64,000 nucleotides of DNA from JACMLD01 sp044227095 (GTDB taxonomy: Bacteria > Bacteroidota > Bacteroidia > Chitinophagales > Chitinophagaceae). How positions within the stretch are numbered: the first letter of the stretch is position 1; every line of letters begins with the position of its first letter. The translations under genes were made by a program, and so were the position numbers. Below are positions 1 through 8,924 of this stretch, piece after piece. The stretch lies in NCBI GenBank assembly GCA_044227095.1, contig JBGAFV010000001.1, forward strand, positions 3,844,001 through 3,908,000. The letters run 5' to 3'. The notes under the pieces were generated by a model that saw only the letters and a program-made list of their open reading frames with translations, was not told the origin of the DNA and ran no database searches.

Positions 1-695
1 TTGCATTTTACTTTATTGGACAGCCATCCTTCTCCATTGGCCATTTGCGCAAACTCGGCTACGGTTAACCCGTGAGTGATAGGAATTGGAAACATGCCGA
101 TACCCGATTTATACGTCATATCCAGCACGGGCCCATCAATAAAATAACCATTAGGGTTTGGCCTGTCCAAAATCATCAGCTCTTTATCATTGTCTGCACA
201 GGCTTCCATAATGCGAGAGAGTACATTAATGTTGGTATAAAACCTGCACCCAACATCTTGCACATCATAAATCATAATGTCTATGTTCGCCAAATCTTCT
301 TTTGATGGTTTTGATTTTGTACCATACAATGAAATAACAGGAATGCCTGTAGCGCTGTCCGTTTCATCCGCCACTTTTACGCCGGCACTTGCATTGCCGC
401 GGAAACCATGCTCCGGTCCAAATACTTTTACAATGTTAACGCCAATAGCATGCAGGCTGTCTACCAGGTGTCTTTTACCAATAATAGTTGTGGGGTTTGC
501 AAGAATGCCCACACGTTTGCCTTTGAGATAAGGAAGATATTTTTGCGTTTGATCTGCACCTGTAACAATATTGTTCTTTGCAGTTTTTGGTTGATTATTG
601 TCCCTGCTGGCAAAAACATATTTTTTTGTAGGAATAAAAGCTGTAAGGATTGAGAATGAAACGGCAAAAAGGAAAACAACCGGCAGTAACTTCAT
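1..695 (-). CDS. namZ: NamZ-type exo-beta-N-acetylmuramidase (DUF1343), 3' end cut off
   Basis: Reading the minus strand from the ATG at 695 gives an open frame that runs off the left edge without a stop (231 codons seen). It begins with a hydrophobic signal peptide (about residues 1-20, MKLLPVVFLFAVSF) followed by the family's typical blocks: YLKGKRVGILANPT, VFGPEHGFRG, DIMIYDVQDVGCRFYT and LDRPNPNG. These match the DUF1343/NamZ family, which removes terminal N-acetylmuramic acid from peptidoglycan fragments in the periplasm and so serves cell-wall recycling. The visible part is the N-terminal domain; the remainder lies outside the window. It is divergent from the DUF885 peptidase gene, with about 150 bp between them. 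Family assignment is firm; exact substrate is inferred from characterised members. Confidence 0.85.
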   Translation of the reverse strand, partial: MKLLPVVFLFAVSFSILTAFIPTKKYVFASRDNNQPKTAKNNIVTGADQTQKYLPYLKGKRVGILANPTTIIGKRHLVDSLHAIGVNIVKVFGPEHGFRGNASAGVKVADETDSATGIPVISLYGTKSKPSKEDLANIDIMIYDVQDVGCRFYTNINVLSRIMEACADNDKELMILDRPNPNGYFIDGPVLDMTYKSGIGMFPIPITHGLTVAEFAQMANGEGWLSNKVKC

Positions 696-846
696 GGTAA
701 GAATATTTGCCAATAAAGATACGTCCTTCATGAACGGTTAACAAAACAAACCATCAAGTAGTTGCTTAAAAATGAATCAGCCTGCCTATCTTCATCATTA
801 AATAATTTACGTGTATTATTATACCAAAACATCCATCATTAATTGT

Positions 847-2604
847 ATGAAACATTTACCAATTATTGCCTGTTGTTTTTTTGTGTTGATGTCGTGCAAT
901 AACAATAGCACGCAAACAACATCTTCTGCTGCCAGTAATGATGCAGCATTTGACAGCATTGCCAATGCATACCTGAAAGGTTATTTTGATTGGAGGCCGC
1001 AATCTGCAGTTTCCATCGGTAAACATGAGTATGACGGAAAGGTAACCGATTACAGCAAGGCTTCTCTTGATAGAGAATTAAGCCGTTTAAAAGAATTTGA
1101 TCAAAAATTAACTGCTATTGACAGTGCATCGCTGAGTACAAAGAATTATTACGACTTGCGCATTCTGCAAATGGCCATAAAAAATGAGATTACCAATTTT
1201 GAAGACCTGAAATCTTACAATGCCAACCCGATGATTTATGCTGGCGCCATAGACGTGAACCTTTATCTTAAAAGAAACTATGCGCCATTGGAGGAAAGAC
1301 TGGCCCATATTATAGCGATAGAAAAACAGATACCGGTAGTGTTTGCTGCTGCACGTGAAAATCTTGTTGACAGTATTCCCAAACCATGGATTGAAACTGC
1401 TATTTCTATAAACAGTGGCAACGCAAGTTTTATGAAAGGCGATTTATTGGTGGCTTTAAAAGATATTAAGAACGATACGATGATGGCATCGTTTAAAAAA
1501 ATAAACGATAGTGCTGTTGCTGCCATCAATAGTTTTACCGCCTGGTTGCAGAAAGAGAAGATGCCAAAATCGAATAACCGCTATGCTATAGGTGAAAAGA
1601 ATTACAGAGACATGCTTTTGTACAGTGAAGGTTTGTCTGTATCGCCGGAAAAAATACTGGAGATAGGAATGGCGGAATTGAAAAAGGAGCAGGAACGGTT
1701 TAACAGCGCTGCAAAAATTATCGATCCCACAAAGAAACCGATTGATGTTTTTCGTGAAATGCAAAAGGAACATCCGGTTGCTGACAGTGTAATACCTGTT
1801 GCAAAAAAACATCTTGAAATGATAAGACAATATCTTATTGATAAGAATATTGTTACCATGCCTTCCGAAGTAAGGGTAGAAGTAAAAGAAACGCCACAGT
1901 ATGCAAGGGCAACCAGTACTGCATCAATGGATCAGGCTGGGCCTTTTGAAAAAGCAACTGAATCTTACTATTATATAACACCAGTAGATCCTAAATGGAC
2001 AGATAAGCAAAAGAACGACTGGCTTTCTCAATTTGATTATTATTCTACTGATAATATTAGTGTTCATGAAGCATATCCTGGTCATTATACACAAGGCCTT
2101 CACCTTAATGCTTCCGGCGCTACTACAATTGAAAAAGTGTTTGGCAGTTATGCATTTATTGAAGGCTGGGCGCATTACTGCGAAATAATGATGGTAGAAG
2201 AAGGTTTTGGCAATAATGGGGATAGTATAAAAGCTGCCAAATACAGGATGGCACAATCTGCAGATGCATTGCTTCGTATTTGCCGTTTATGTGTATCCGT
2301 AAAAATGCATTGCCAGGGAATGACTATTGAAGAAGGAACAAAATTTTTAATGAACAACTGGTACCAGGGAGAAAAACCTTCTTACCAGGAAGCCCTTCGC
2401 GGAAGTTTTGATCCTGGCTTTTTGTTTTATACCGTTGGTAAACTGGAAATTTTAAAATTGAGGGAGGATTATAAAAAGCAGGAAGGCGCAAATTTTTCAC
2501 TAAAGAAATTCCACGATGCGGTGCTTGATAACGGCATGCCACCTGTGGGTTTGCTGCGTGAAATATTATTGAAAGACAAAAACACGTGGAAGGAAGTTTT
2601 CTAA
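847..2604 (+). CDS. DUF885 family lipoprotein, putative zinc peptidase
   Basis: A 585-residue protein. The longer frame from a GTG at 811 is possible, but the ATG at 847 puts a lipoprotein signal (KHLPIIACC...VLMSC) at the N-terminus, so this start is preferred. It then carries the DUF885 signature HEAYPGH at residues 407-413 and EGWAHYCE at 439-446, an arrangement resembling a gluzincin HExxH...E zinc site in which the first motif is HEAYPGH. Family members are annotated as carboxypeptidase-like enzymes but few have been studied. The lipobox predicts anchoring in the envelope after export, so a role in peptide scavenging is likely but inferred. A hairpin at 2628-2659 follows the gene. Confidence 0.85.
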   Translation: MKHLPIIACCFFVLMSCNNNSTQTTSSAASNDAAFDSIANAYLKGYFDWRPQSAVSIGKHEYDGKVTDYSKASLDRELSRLKEFDQKLTAIDSASLSTKNYYDLRILQMAIKNEITNFEDLKSYNANPMIYAGAIDVNLYLKRNYAPLEERLAHIIAIEKQIPVVFAAARENLVDSIPKPWIETAISINSGNASFMKGDLLVALKDIKNDTMMASFKKINDSAVAAINSFTAWLQKEKMPKSNNRYAIGEKNYRDMLLYSEGLSVSPEKILEIGMAELKKEQERFNSAAKIIDPTKKPIDVFREMQKEHPVADSVIPVAKKHLEMIRQYLIDKNIVTMPSEVRVEVKETPQYARATSTASMDQAGPFEKATESYYYITPVDPKWTDKQKNDWLSQFDYYSTDNISVHEAYPGHYTQGLHLNASGATTIEKVFGSYAFIEGWAHYCEIMMVEEGFGNNGDSIKAAKYRMAQSADALLRICRLCVSVKMHCQGMTIEEGTKFLMNNWYQGEKPSYQEALRGSFDPGFLFYTVGKLEILKLREDYKKQEGANFSLKKFHDAVLDNGMPPVGLLREILLKDKNTWKEVF

Positions 2605-2627
2605 AATAAGGAACAAGTAAGCTATTT

Positions 2628-2666
2628 AGGGAGGTTATCAGCCTATTGATGACTTCCCTTTATTTT
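2628..2666. terminator. Bidirectional terminator between convergent genes
   Basis: Stem AGGGAGGT (2628-2635) pairs with ACTTCCCT (2652-2659), with one G-T pair, followed by a T-rich run. It lies between the convergent peptidase and methyltransferase genes and touches the methyltransferase stop codon. Confidence 0.6.
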
Positions 2667-3349
2667 TTTGTAAGCCTTGCAAGGTATTGACCGTTTTCAT
2701 CTTCGGTTATTAATTCGCAATTCCAGTTTTCTGATAATGCTACTGATGCTAAAGTATAACGGTCTATATAGAGCCAGTTAAACCAGTTGCTTTTTTCTTT
2801 CTTGTACTGGTACTGGTAAGCAATTTCGCCATAATAAGTTTCTACATTGGGAAAATGATTGTTGTAAACGTAAGCAACATCAGATGAATCAAAAATCAAT
2901 TGGCCTTCATTGTTTAATAATGAAGCAGTGCATTGTAAAAATTTCTTCAGGCCTTTAATAGTCCCGGCAAGTCCAATACCATTCATCAGTAACAGGAGCG
3001 TATCAAATTTTTCGCCGCTGTAGTTAAATATATCCTGCTGAATAATTTTTTCTACGCCACGTTGTTTCATTACATCGCAAGACAATGCTGATACTTCCAG
3101 TGCTGTAACATTTGCATGTTGTTGTTGCAGCCATAATGCATGACTGCCAGCACCTGCGCCAATATCAAGTATTTTACCCTTACACATTTGAAGTGCTGCA
3201 TGCTCAAGCGGCGGCATCTGATTGCCATTTCTAAAATATGCAGCAACAGGCATTTCTTCTTTTGGCCCATATGTATTGTGTATCCAGAGTTTAGCGGGTT
3301 TCTGCTTGTAATAATAATCAACCATTGCCTGGCCTAAGGGATCTATCAT
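2660..3349 (-). CDS. Class I SAM-dependent methyltransferase
   Basis: A 229-residue protein with the SAM-binding glycine motif LDIGAGAGS at residues 61-69 and the following acidic strand end TALEVS, the Rossmann-fold pattern of class I methyltransferases. The later LLLLMNGIGLAG corresponds to motif IV and LIFDSSDVAYV to the next strand. No extra domain is visible, so the substrate (small molecule, protein or RNA) cannot be told. It is convergent with the DUF885 gene. About 180 bp containing heptamer repeats separate its start from the downstream end of the acetyltransferase gene, so it is probably transcribed alone. Confidence 0.8.
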   Translation of the reverse strand: MIDPLGQAMVDYYYKQKPAKLWIHNTYGPKEEMPVAAYFRNGNQMPPLEHAALQMCKGKILDIGAGAGSHALWLQQQHANVTALEVSALSCDVMKQRGVEKIIQQDIFNYSGEKFDTLLLLMNGIGLAGTIKGLKKFLQCTASLLNNEGQLIFDSSDVAYVYNNHFPNVETYYGEIAYQYQYKKEKSNWFNWLYIDRYTLASVALSENWNCELITEDENGQYLARLTKK

Positions 3350-3380
3350 GTGGTAAAAGTAATAGTATTTTCAGATCGTC

Positions 3381-3437
3381 GTTGCGAATCGCCATGAAGT
3401 TCTTCTCAATAAAAGTATATGAAGGCGATGAAGCAAC
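3381..3437. repeat. REP-like imperfect hairpin
   Basis: GTTGCGAATCGCC (3381-3393) can pair with GGCGATGAAGCAAC (3424-3437): two paired blocks, ATCGCC/GGCGAT and GTTGC/GCAAC, separated by a small internal loop, around a 30-base loop. It is non-coding and sits beside a heptamer array. Confidence 0.5.
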
Positions 3438-3458
3438 CTACTCTTAAAATAAAAACTT

Positions 3459-3536
3459 GCAGCTAATAGCTAACAGCTAATAGCTAACAGCTTGCAGCTA
3501 ACAGCTTGCAGCTCGCAGCTCAAAGCTAACAGCTAG
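3459..3536. repeat. Degenerate AGCTNNN heptamer array
   Basis: About eleven consecutive 7-bp units of the form AGCTNNN (AGCTAAT, AGCTAAC, AGCTTGC, AGCTCGC, AGCTCAA) run into the 3' end of the acetyltransferase gene. The same family recurs at 8.16, 11.05, 24.16, 29.29, 38.97, 39.1 and 63.52 kb. Confidence 0.85.
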
Positions 3537-4024
3537 AAACTCTCTACCAACTTTTCCCACAAAATAAAATCCTGTTTGTACCAATGATTTTTTATGGTTC
3601 CAATTTGTGAGTAGCCTGCATTGGTAAGAAGATGGATAGCTGCAGTGTTGCTGGTTCGGCTATCGCACCAGATTTTATGGCATTCTCTTGTAAGAACGGT
3701 TTTTTCCAGTTTTTGCAATAATAATTTAGTAAGCCCTTTACCACGATGTTCGTCTGTAACACCAAACCATTCCAGCCAAATAGTATAATCATCAAAACGG
3801 TTTGTACAAAAACCCGCAATACGGTTATTTGTTTCTGCAATAATTACTGAGTAGGGATCTTCCTTTATTTTTAAACTCAATGCTGCTGCATTGTACCTGG
3901 TGGTTTCATTTTGTTTTGCTAAGTCATTGTAATAAGGAATGCCAGCAATTAATGTTTTAATTATTGCAGCAAGGGATATGGCATCTTCCTGTTTGGCAAA
4001 TCGCAGTGTAAAATTTGTGTTCAT
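3533..4024 (-). CDS. GNAT family N-acetyltransferase
   Basis: A 163-residue single-domain protein. Motif A of the GNAT fold is visible as VTDEHRGKGL at residues 89-98, where R-G-K-G-L forms the acetyl-CoA pyrophosphate loop; the following helix and the later NAGYSQIGTIKNHWY match the C-terminal half of the fold. It transfers an acetyl group from acetyl-CoA to an amine, but the acceptor cannot be told from sequence. It starts 9 bp after the stop of the RlmL-like methyltransferase gene on the same strand, so the two are probably co-transcribed; ribosome-linked acetylation is possible but only a guess from context. The stop codon touches a heptamer array. Confidence 0.85.
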   Translation of the reverse strand: MNTNFTLRFAKQEDAISLAAIIKTLIAGIPYYNDLAKQNETTRYNAAALSLKIKEDPYSVIIAETNNRIAGFCTNRFDDYTIWLEWFGVTDEHRGKGLTKLLLQKLEKTVLTRECHKIWCDSRTSNTAAIHLLTNAGYSQIGTIKNHWYKQDFILWEKLVESF

Positions 4025-4033
4025 GCAAATGGG

Positions 4034-5215
4034 TTATGCTTCTTTTGCTTTTTCTGTTTTTCTTGTGCCGCTATAAAGTTCATACTCCAGCAACCTGCAA
4101 TCAATAGTACTTGTATAAAATTCTATTCTCCGCGATGCTTTCAGTCCAATTTTTTTTGCAAGTTCTAAATTGCCGGTAAAGATGTAACCATAATAGCCAC
4201 CACAGTTTTTTTTCATAAAATCTCCAATACGGCCATAGGTTTCTTCCAGTTCGGCAATATTGCCAAGCCTTTCGCCATATTCAGGATTAAGCAATACAAC
4301 GCCGGGTTGATCTTTTGGAATTTCTGTAGCAGCAAAATCGCAAACGCGGAACTCGATCATGTTTGCAACGCCTGCAGCAACTGCATTCTTTCGGGCATTC
4401 TCAATTGCTTTTTCGCTATAGTCGGTTGCAATAATACGTATGCCGGGTACTTCTTTTATCTGCAGTTCAAGCAATGCATCCTGCTGTCGGTATACTTCTT
4501 CATCATAACCTTTCAAATGCATAAATGCGTAATTGTTCCTGAAGAGGCCGGGCTTCCTGTTTGTTGCAATCATTGTAGCTTCTATGGCAAGGGTGCCGGA
4601 ACCACACATCGGGTTTACAAAAGGTTGTTCGTGGTTCCAGCGGGTGGCATAAATTACTGCCGAAGCAAGTGCTTCAAGCATTGGTGCCTGTCCGGGTATT
4701 TTACGATAGCCATGTCTTGCAAGTGATGGCCCGGAGGTGTCTATAAATATTTCAGCGTATTCCTGCTTCCAAAACAAATGAATAACTGCGCCAGATAGTT
4801 CTGCACCGGTTGAAGGTCGTTCTCCTCTTTTATTGCGAAGCCTGTCTGCTATAGCATCTTTTACCCTAAGGTTAGCAAACATGTTGTTGTTAATGGTTTC
4901 GTTTTGCACGTTGCTGGTAACAGAGAAGTAACCATTTTCCGGTAAAATGTTTTCCCATTCATAAAGCATGAGGTTGCGGTAAACATCATCTGCATTGTTT
5001 GCATTAAAATGACCGAGGCTGTACAATACCTGGCTGGCGCAACGCAACTGGCAATTGAGTTGTATGCAATCTGTAATAGTACCGCGTAAACGCACTCCCG
5101 TAACAAAACTATCGGCAACAGAAAAACCAAGCTCTTCTATTTCCTTTAATAGCCATGGTGTAATCCGTTTGTGACAGGTAACCGTAATGTCGCCGGGCGT
5201 TGTAAAGAGGTTCAT
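4034..5215 (-). CDS. THUMP-domain 23S rRNA guanine-N2 methyltransferase, RlmL-like
   Basis: A 393-residue protein with an N-terminal THUMP RNA-binding domain (about residues 45-160) and a C-terminal Rossmann methyltransferase domain. The SAM motif is NPMCGSGT at 201-208. The catalytic motif, normally NPPYGERL in RlmL, reads NPEYGERL at 310-317. Relatives (E. coli RlmL N-terminal half, Bacillus YpsC) methylate a guanine of 23S rRNA at N2. It lacks the C-terminal RlmK domain fused in gammaproteobacteria, so it is of the short type. The GNAT gene follows after 9 bp, probably in the same transcript. The family is certain; the exact modified base is inferred. Confidence 0.85.
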   Translation of the reverse strand: MNLFTTPGDITVTCHKRITPWLLKEIEELGFSVADSFVTGVRLRGTITDCIQLNCQLRCASQVLYSLGHFNANNADDVYRNLMLYEWENILPENGYFSVTSNVQNETINNNMFANLRVKDAIADRLRNKRGERPSTGAELSGAVIHLFWKQEYAEIFIDTSGPSLARHGYRKIPGQAPMLEALASAVIYATRWNHEQPFVNPMCGSGTLAIEATMIATNRKPGLFRNNYAFMHLKGYDEEVYRQQDALLELQIKEVPGIRIIATDYSEKAIENARKNAVAAGVANMIEFRVCDFAATEIPKDQPGVVLLNPEYGERLGNIAELEETYGRIGDFMKKNCGGYYGYIFTGNLELAKKIGLKASRRIEFYTSTIDCRLLEYELYSGTRKTEKAKEA

Positions 5216-5425
5216 ATTGTTTAAAGATAATGGCTAATCGTATACACAAACTAAAAAGCGCAGGGAATTACACGAAAGTGGTATTGGCAGCAAACGAGCC
5301 GGCATTTAGTTTTGTTTTTAGAAAACAGGTGTTCCGGCCCTTCTATATAAATGTTTAACAAGAAAGATGAAACGATTGCTTTGTTTGCAAAAGTTTCATC
5401 TTTTAACATGTATAGCTATGGGTTA

Positions 5426-6148
5426 TTACATTTTTCCATGGTGCATCATCGCAAATGGCCTGCAGGTTATTACAAGCCCTGCATAAAACTGGCTCAGTTT
5501 GTCTCTTGGTGCGTTATCAAGCATCTGGCCCTGGCTGCTATGCCATGCACGGTCGCTAAAACTTCCTGTATACATTCCCTGTATGCCGATGGAGCAATGG
5601 TATTTGGCTGATGTAGCTGCTACGCCAATACCGAGGCGGTAATTAAAAAAACCATTGGTTAGATCCAACGATTTAATGTTATTCTGAACAGTTGAAGATG
5701 CAAGTACGTCATTAAAATTTACAGATGAATTGTCTTTAAAAAAACGTGCCTGGTAAGCCTGGTAACCGAGTCCAGCCAGCGGAAACAATGCAATCTTATC
5801 ACTCTTAATAAAATCGTAACCAATTTCTGCACCTGCACCAAGGTACCTTATAGTGCTGCTTCTTTTGTTTCTATCACCACTCATACTGCTGCCGGCCATT
5901 AAATTGATTTGATGGATAAACTGGTGGTTTTCTTTAAACCAGCCAAGTTGCAGTACGCCTGTTGCATCTCTCAATTCTTTGTATTGCGGAAAATTGGCGA
6001 TGCGACTGTTCAACCCATCAAATTTTTGGAAGCTTACACCTGCAGCACGTGATAATTCCGGAAACATATCCATATTCCATTTGGATTTATCCTGGGCAAA
6101 TACACCAACACATGCCAGCAGTAACAGCGATAATAGTATTGTTTTCAT
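5426..6148 (-). CDS. Secreted protein, probable small outer-membrane beta-barrel
   Basis: A 240-residue protein with a clear signal peptide (KTILLSLLLLACVGVFAQ). The mature part has alternating amphipathic strands with glycine-aromatic turns (YLGAGAEIGYDF, LFPLAGLGYQAY, FNYRLGIGVAAT), the pattern of a small outer-membrane barrel such as the OmpA/OmpW-like or PorT-like proteins of Bacteroidota. It ends in GLVITCRPFAMMHHGKM, so it lacks the usual terminal aromatic residue. I recognise no specific family. The gene stands alone, with about 200 bp before the RlmL-like gene downstream and 450 bp upstream. Confidence 0.6.
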   Translation of the reverse strand: MKTILLSLLLLACVGVFAQDKSKWNMDMFPELSRAAGVSFQKFDGLNSRIANFPQYKELRDATGVLQLGWFKENHQFIHQINLMAGSSMSGDRNKRSSTIRYLGAGAEIGYDFIKSDKIALFPLAGLGYQAYQARFFKDNSSVNFNDVLASSTVQNNIKSLDLTNGFFNYRLGIGVAATSAKYHCSIGIQGMYTGSFSDRAWHSSQGQMLDNAPRDKLSQFYAGLVITCRPFAMMHHGKM

Positions 6149-6602
6149 ACTTATTGTTTTGCTTTTATTGATAAAAAATATAGAAGCGTTTTGTTTTATA
6201 ATTATCAGTGACTTTAAAAAACCTTGTATTTGTAGAATTATTTGCGCATAAAACCTGCTTTCTTTATAACACAGGTAGCTGCAAATAAGTTTCAGTACAA
6301 CTAAAAAAAATCTGTGGTTGATCTAAGGAATAAGGAATGATATCATCATTTACGTCAGAAAGATCATGCCAGATTGGAATCTAGAGATTTTGCGATTGCG
6401 AAATTTTGAGATTTCGTATGATGTAATCAAAAAAACTCTTTAAACGCTCTGCAATAAACTCCGTAGACACTGTGGTTAAAAAATACAGATGTAGTGGTTT
6501 AGTAAATGTGATAAATGTAATAAAAAGGATTCTTGTCGCTCGTTGTTAAGACTGCGCTTTTACAAAGGTAAAGCAGCTATAACAATTAGCCTGGTGCCAT
6601 AT
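6149..6602. other. Intergenic region, 454 bp, with a short heptamer array
   Basis: No open frame of note. It holds a GAGATTT-like 7-bp-period stretch at 6376-6418 (GAGATTT, TGCGATT, GCGAAAT, TTGAGATTT) and a minus-strand TACCTTTG (6563-6570) that resembles a Bacteroidota -7 element. No TTG lies at the expected distance from it. Confidence 0.5.
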
Positions 6603-7955
6603 CTATGGATGCTGCCACGGACTTCTGTACGGCCTTCTTAAAAGCGTGGTTGCTTCTGCATCGTTGGTTACAACTTTTTTAAGCGGGTCGTAGGAGAGCG
6701 GTCGCTTAAGTTTCATAGACATATTGGCCAAAATGCAACTGGCAGTAGAAATATGTCCCTGTTCAATATCTGCGACTGGTTTAGAACCTCTGTCAATAGC
6801 ATCCAGAAAATCGAGCATGTGCCTGCGTGTGGCTGGTGCGGTATGTATTTCAATGTTTGGTTCGCTTACATCTGCAGGATATTTATCTTTTTCAAGCAGT
6901 ACATCGCGATGAATTTTTTCTCCATTGCCTTCGGGAACAAAATCATATTGATACACGCTTCCGCTTAATGTTCCTTTATCGCCATAGATTTTAAAACCCC
7001 ATGGATATTCAGGATCTGCGGGTGTGCCCCATGTGCGGTGCTCCCACAAACAATTAAGGCCGTCGTACTCAAATAACGCTGTTTGTGTATCTGCAATATT
7101 GCTTTTGCCTGCATTTGGCATATAAATACCACCGGTAGAACTGATGCGTTTGGGCCATCCCAGGTTAAGCATCCATCTTACGCAATCAAACATATGAATG
7201 CACATATCGCCCATAATGCCATTACCATATTCCATAAATGCACGCCACCAGCCGCGGTGCGGTAAACCATCGTATGGACGCAATGGCGCGGGGCCTGTCC
7301 ACATATTGTAATCAAGAAAATTGGGAACGGGTTGCAATTGCGGACTGCTGTTATTGCGCATGTGGTAGTAACAAAACATTTCTACGTGAGAAACTTTTCC
7401 TAACAGCCCCGCCTCAACGATATTTTTTTTGGCATCAATTAAATGTGGCGTGCTTCTGCGTTGCGTACCTACCTGTACAACTTTTTTATACTGTCGCGCA
7501 GCAGCAAGCATGGCTTCGCCTTCAAGCACATCTGTGCTGATGGGTTTTTGCACGTATACATGTGCGCCTGCTTTTATAGCTGCAATGGTTTGCAATGCAT
7601 GCCAGTGATCGGGTGTGCCAATGAGTACAATCTCTGGTTTCTGTTCATTAAGCAGGTTGCGGTAATCGCCATATAGCTGCGGACGTTTTTGCTCGGGCAT
7701 TCGCTGGTTTACCATGTCTGCCGCCTGGTTCAGTTGATTTTTATCTGCATCGCAAAGCGCTACTACTTCTACTTGTGCTACCTGCATTAAACGGAATAAA
7801 TCACTTTTGCCATACCAGCCAGTGCCGATTAATGCTACACGGCGTGGCGCCTGCGGACGTGTAAAATTCATTCCATTTGCACGAAGTGCTGCAAATGCCA
7901 ATGCTGCTGATGTTCCTTTAATAAAATGACGGCGACTAAAAGTACTTGAAGGCAT
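6603..7955 (-). CDS. Gfo/Idh/MocA family oxidoreductase with Tat-like signal
   Basis: A 450-residue protein with an N-terminal Tat-like signal (SRRHFIKGTSAALAFAALRA), a Rossmann NAD(P)-binding motif GTGWYG at residues 44-49, the family block PDHWHA at 115-120 and a C-terminal substrate domain ending in the CILANMSMKLKRPLSYDP block common in secreted Bacteroidota members. The usual EKP catalytic-loop motif reads QKP (136-138), unlike the EKP of the two homologues at 49.6 and 58.8 kb. Such proteins oxidise or reduce sugars or polyols with a tightly held nucleotide; some act as GH109-like glycosidases. It stands apart from the 47-61 kb sugar locus. Substrate unknown. Confidence 0.85.
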   Translation of the reverse strand: MPSSTFSRRHFIKGTSAALAFAALRANGMNFTRPQAPRRVALIGTGWYGKSDLFRLMQVAQVEVVALCDADKNQLNQAADMVNQRMPEQKRPQLYGDYRNLLNEQKPEIVLIGTPDHWHALQTIAAIKAGAHVYVQKPISTDVLEGEAMLAAARQYKKVVQVGTQRRSTPHLIDAKKNIVEAGLLGKVSHVEMFCYYHMRNNSSPQLQPVPNFLDYNMWTGPAPLRPYDGLPHRGWWRAFMEYGNGIMGDMCIHMFDCVRWMLNLGWPKRISSTGGIYMPNAGKSNIADTQTALFEYDGLNCLWEHRTWGTPADPEYPWGFKIYGDKGTLSGSVYQYDFVPEGNGEKIHRDVLLEKDKYPADVSEPNIEIHTAPATRRHMLDFLDAIDRGSKPVADIEQGHISTASCILANMSMKLKRPLSYDPLKKVVTNDAEATTLLRRPYRSPWQHP

Positions 7956-7986
7956 GATAAATCAGTTAGGGAATGAAGTTAAGAAA

Positions 7987-8057
7987 TTAGTCGTTAGTTC
8001 GGAGTCTATAGTTATTAGTCTATAGTTCATAGTCTATAGTTCGGCGTTCATAGTTCT
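7987..8057. repeat. Degenerate TTCATAG/TAGTCTA heptamer array
   Basis: A run of 7-bp units related to AGTCTAT, AGTTCAT and AGTTCGG lies upstream of the oxidoreductase gene. The same family appears at 17.6, 51.05 and 60.18 kb. Confidence 0.75.
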
Positions 8058-8078
8058 TTTATTGCGGATTAATTTTTT

Positions 8079-8237
8079 AACCACAGAGCACGGTATTAAT
8101 AAAGACTTTTATTGATAATACCTATTAAGGCAATACATGGAGTATTTGTCCGAAACGGCCAAAGCTTGCAGCTAGTAGCTAACAGCTTGCAGCTAATGGC
8201 TAATAGCTTGCAGCTAGTAGCTAACAGCTTGCAGCTT
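8079..8237 (-). repeat. Dispersed ~155-bp repeat, minus orientation, with AGCTNNN array
   Basis: Read on the minus strand this is an AGCTNNN array (8163-8237), then a GTTTCGGACAAATA block, a TCTTTATTAATACC block and an ending CTCTGTGGTTAAAAAA. The same order is found in plus orientation at 11.24-11.39 kb. The two copies flank the pentapeptide-GMC segment as an inverted pair. Confidence 0.8.
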
Positions 8238-8256
8238 TTCCTCGCTTGAAATATCC

Positions 8257-8829
8257 TTACTCAATCTCAATATCATACTTTAATAACAAACCTTCTATGC
8301 CCGTATGAGAAAACTTTGCTTTCTTAATTTTATTTAATTCAGGATCGAGTGCATAATTTCTTGCGGTACGAAAATCCGCTTTTTCAAGTATGGTGCTGAA
8401 GAATGTTGCACTTAGCAAATCACAATCTTTAAAAACAGCTTGTGTAAGATCTGTTTCTGTAAAGTCGGCTTCTTTTAATGAACATTCTGTGAAAGATGAT
8501 TTTTTCATTTTCTTCTGAAAGAAAGAACAATAATCCATCGGGCAATTTTCAAATACAGCAGAGAAATTGAAATTGTTGCAGCGGCTAAAATCGACGCCCA
8601 TAAGTTTGCAGTTGGTAAAGCGGATGTTTTTTATACCTGTATTGTCTATAATTGCCATAGACATATTGCAACCTTTAAAATGGCAATCCATAAAATCATC
8701 GTTGCTGAGATCCGCTTTTGAAAAATTACAATTGATAAAAGTGCAGTTTTCGAACTCCTGTTTAGCCGATTTTTTTATAGTAAAGTCTTCTCCTTCAAAA
8801 GTTTTGTCTTCGTGCAGTGTAATGCTCAT
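8257..8829 (-). CDS. Pentapeptide-repeat protein
   Basis: A 190-residue protein built largely of A(N/D)LXX-type pentapeptide units, for example CNFSKADLSNDDFMDCHFKG and CSLKEADFTETDLTQAVFKD, with the central L or F every fifth residue. This folds as a right-handed quadrilateral beta-helix. Length and sequence resemble the Qnr/McbG-like single-domain group, some of which mimic DNA and protect DNA gyrase, but most bacterial members have no known role, so gyrase protection should not be assumed. There is no signal peptide, so it is cytoplasmic. Downstream lies the dispersed repeat. Upstream, about 95 bp separate it from the stop of the GMC oxidoreductase gene on the same strand. Confidence 0.85.
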   Translation of the reverse strand: MSITLHEDKTFEGEDFTIKKSAKQEFENCTFINCNFSKADLSNDDFMDCHFKGCNMSMAIIDNTGIKNIRFTNCKLMGVDFSRCNNFNFSAVFENCPMDYCSFFQKKMKKSSFTECSLKEADFTETDLTQAVFKDCDLLSATFFSTILEKADFRTARNYALDPELNKIKKAKFSHTGIEGLLLKYDIEIE

Positions 8830-8924
8830 TATTGCGGTACATTAATGCTGATAGTTGTTGTGCTGTACAAGAGTGCGACGCCAGGGATGCTGAATGGTTG
8901 TTCAAATGCCCGGCCCATGATTTT

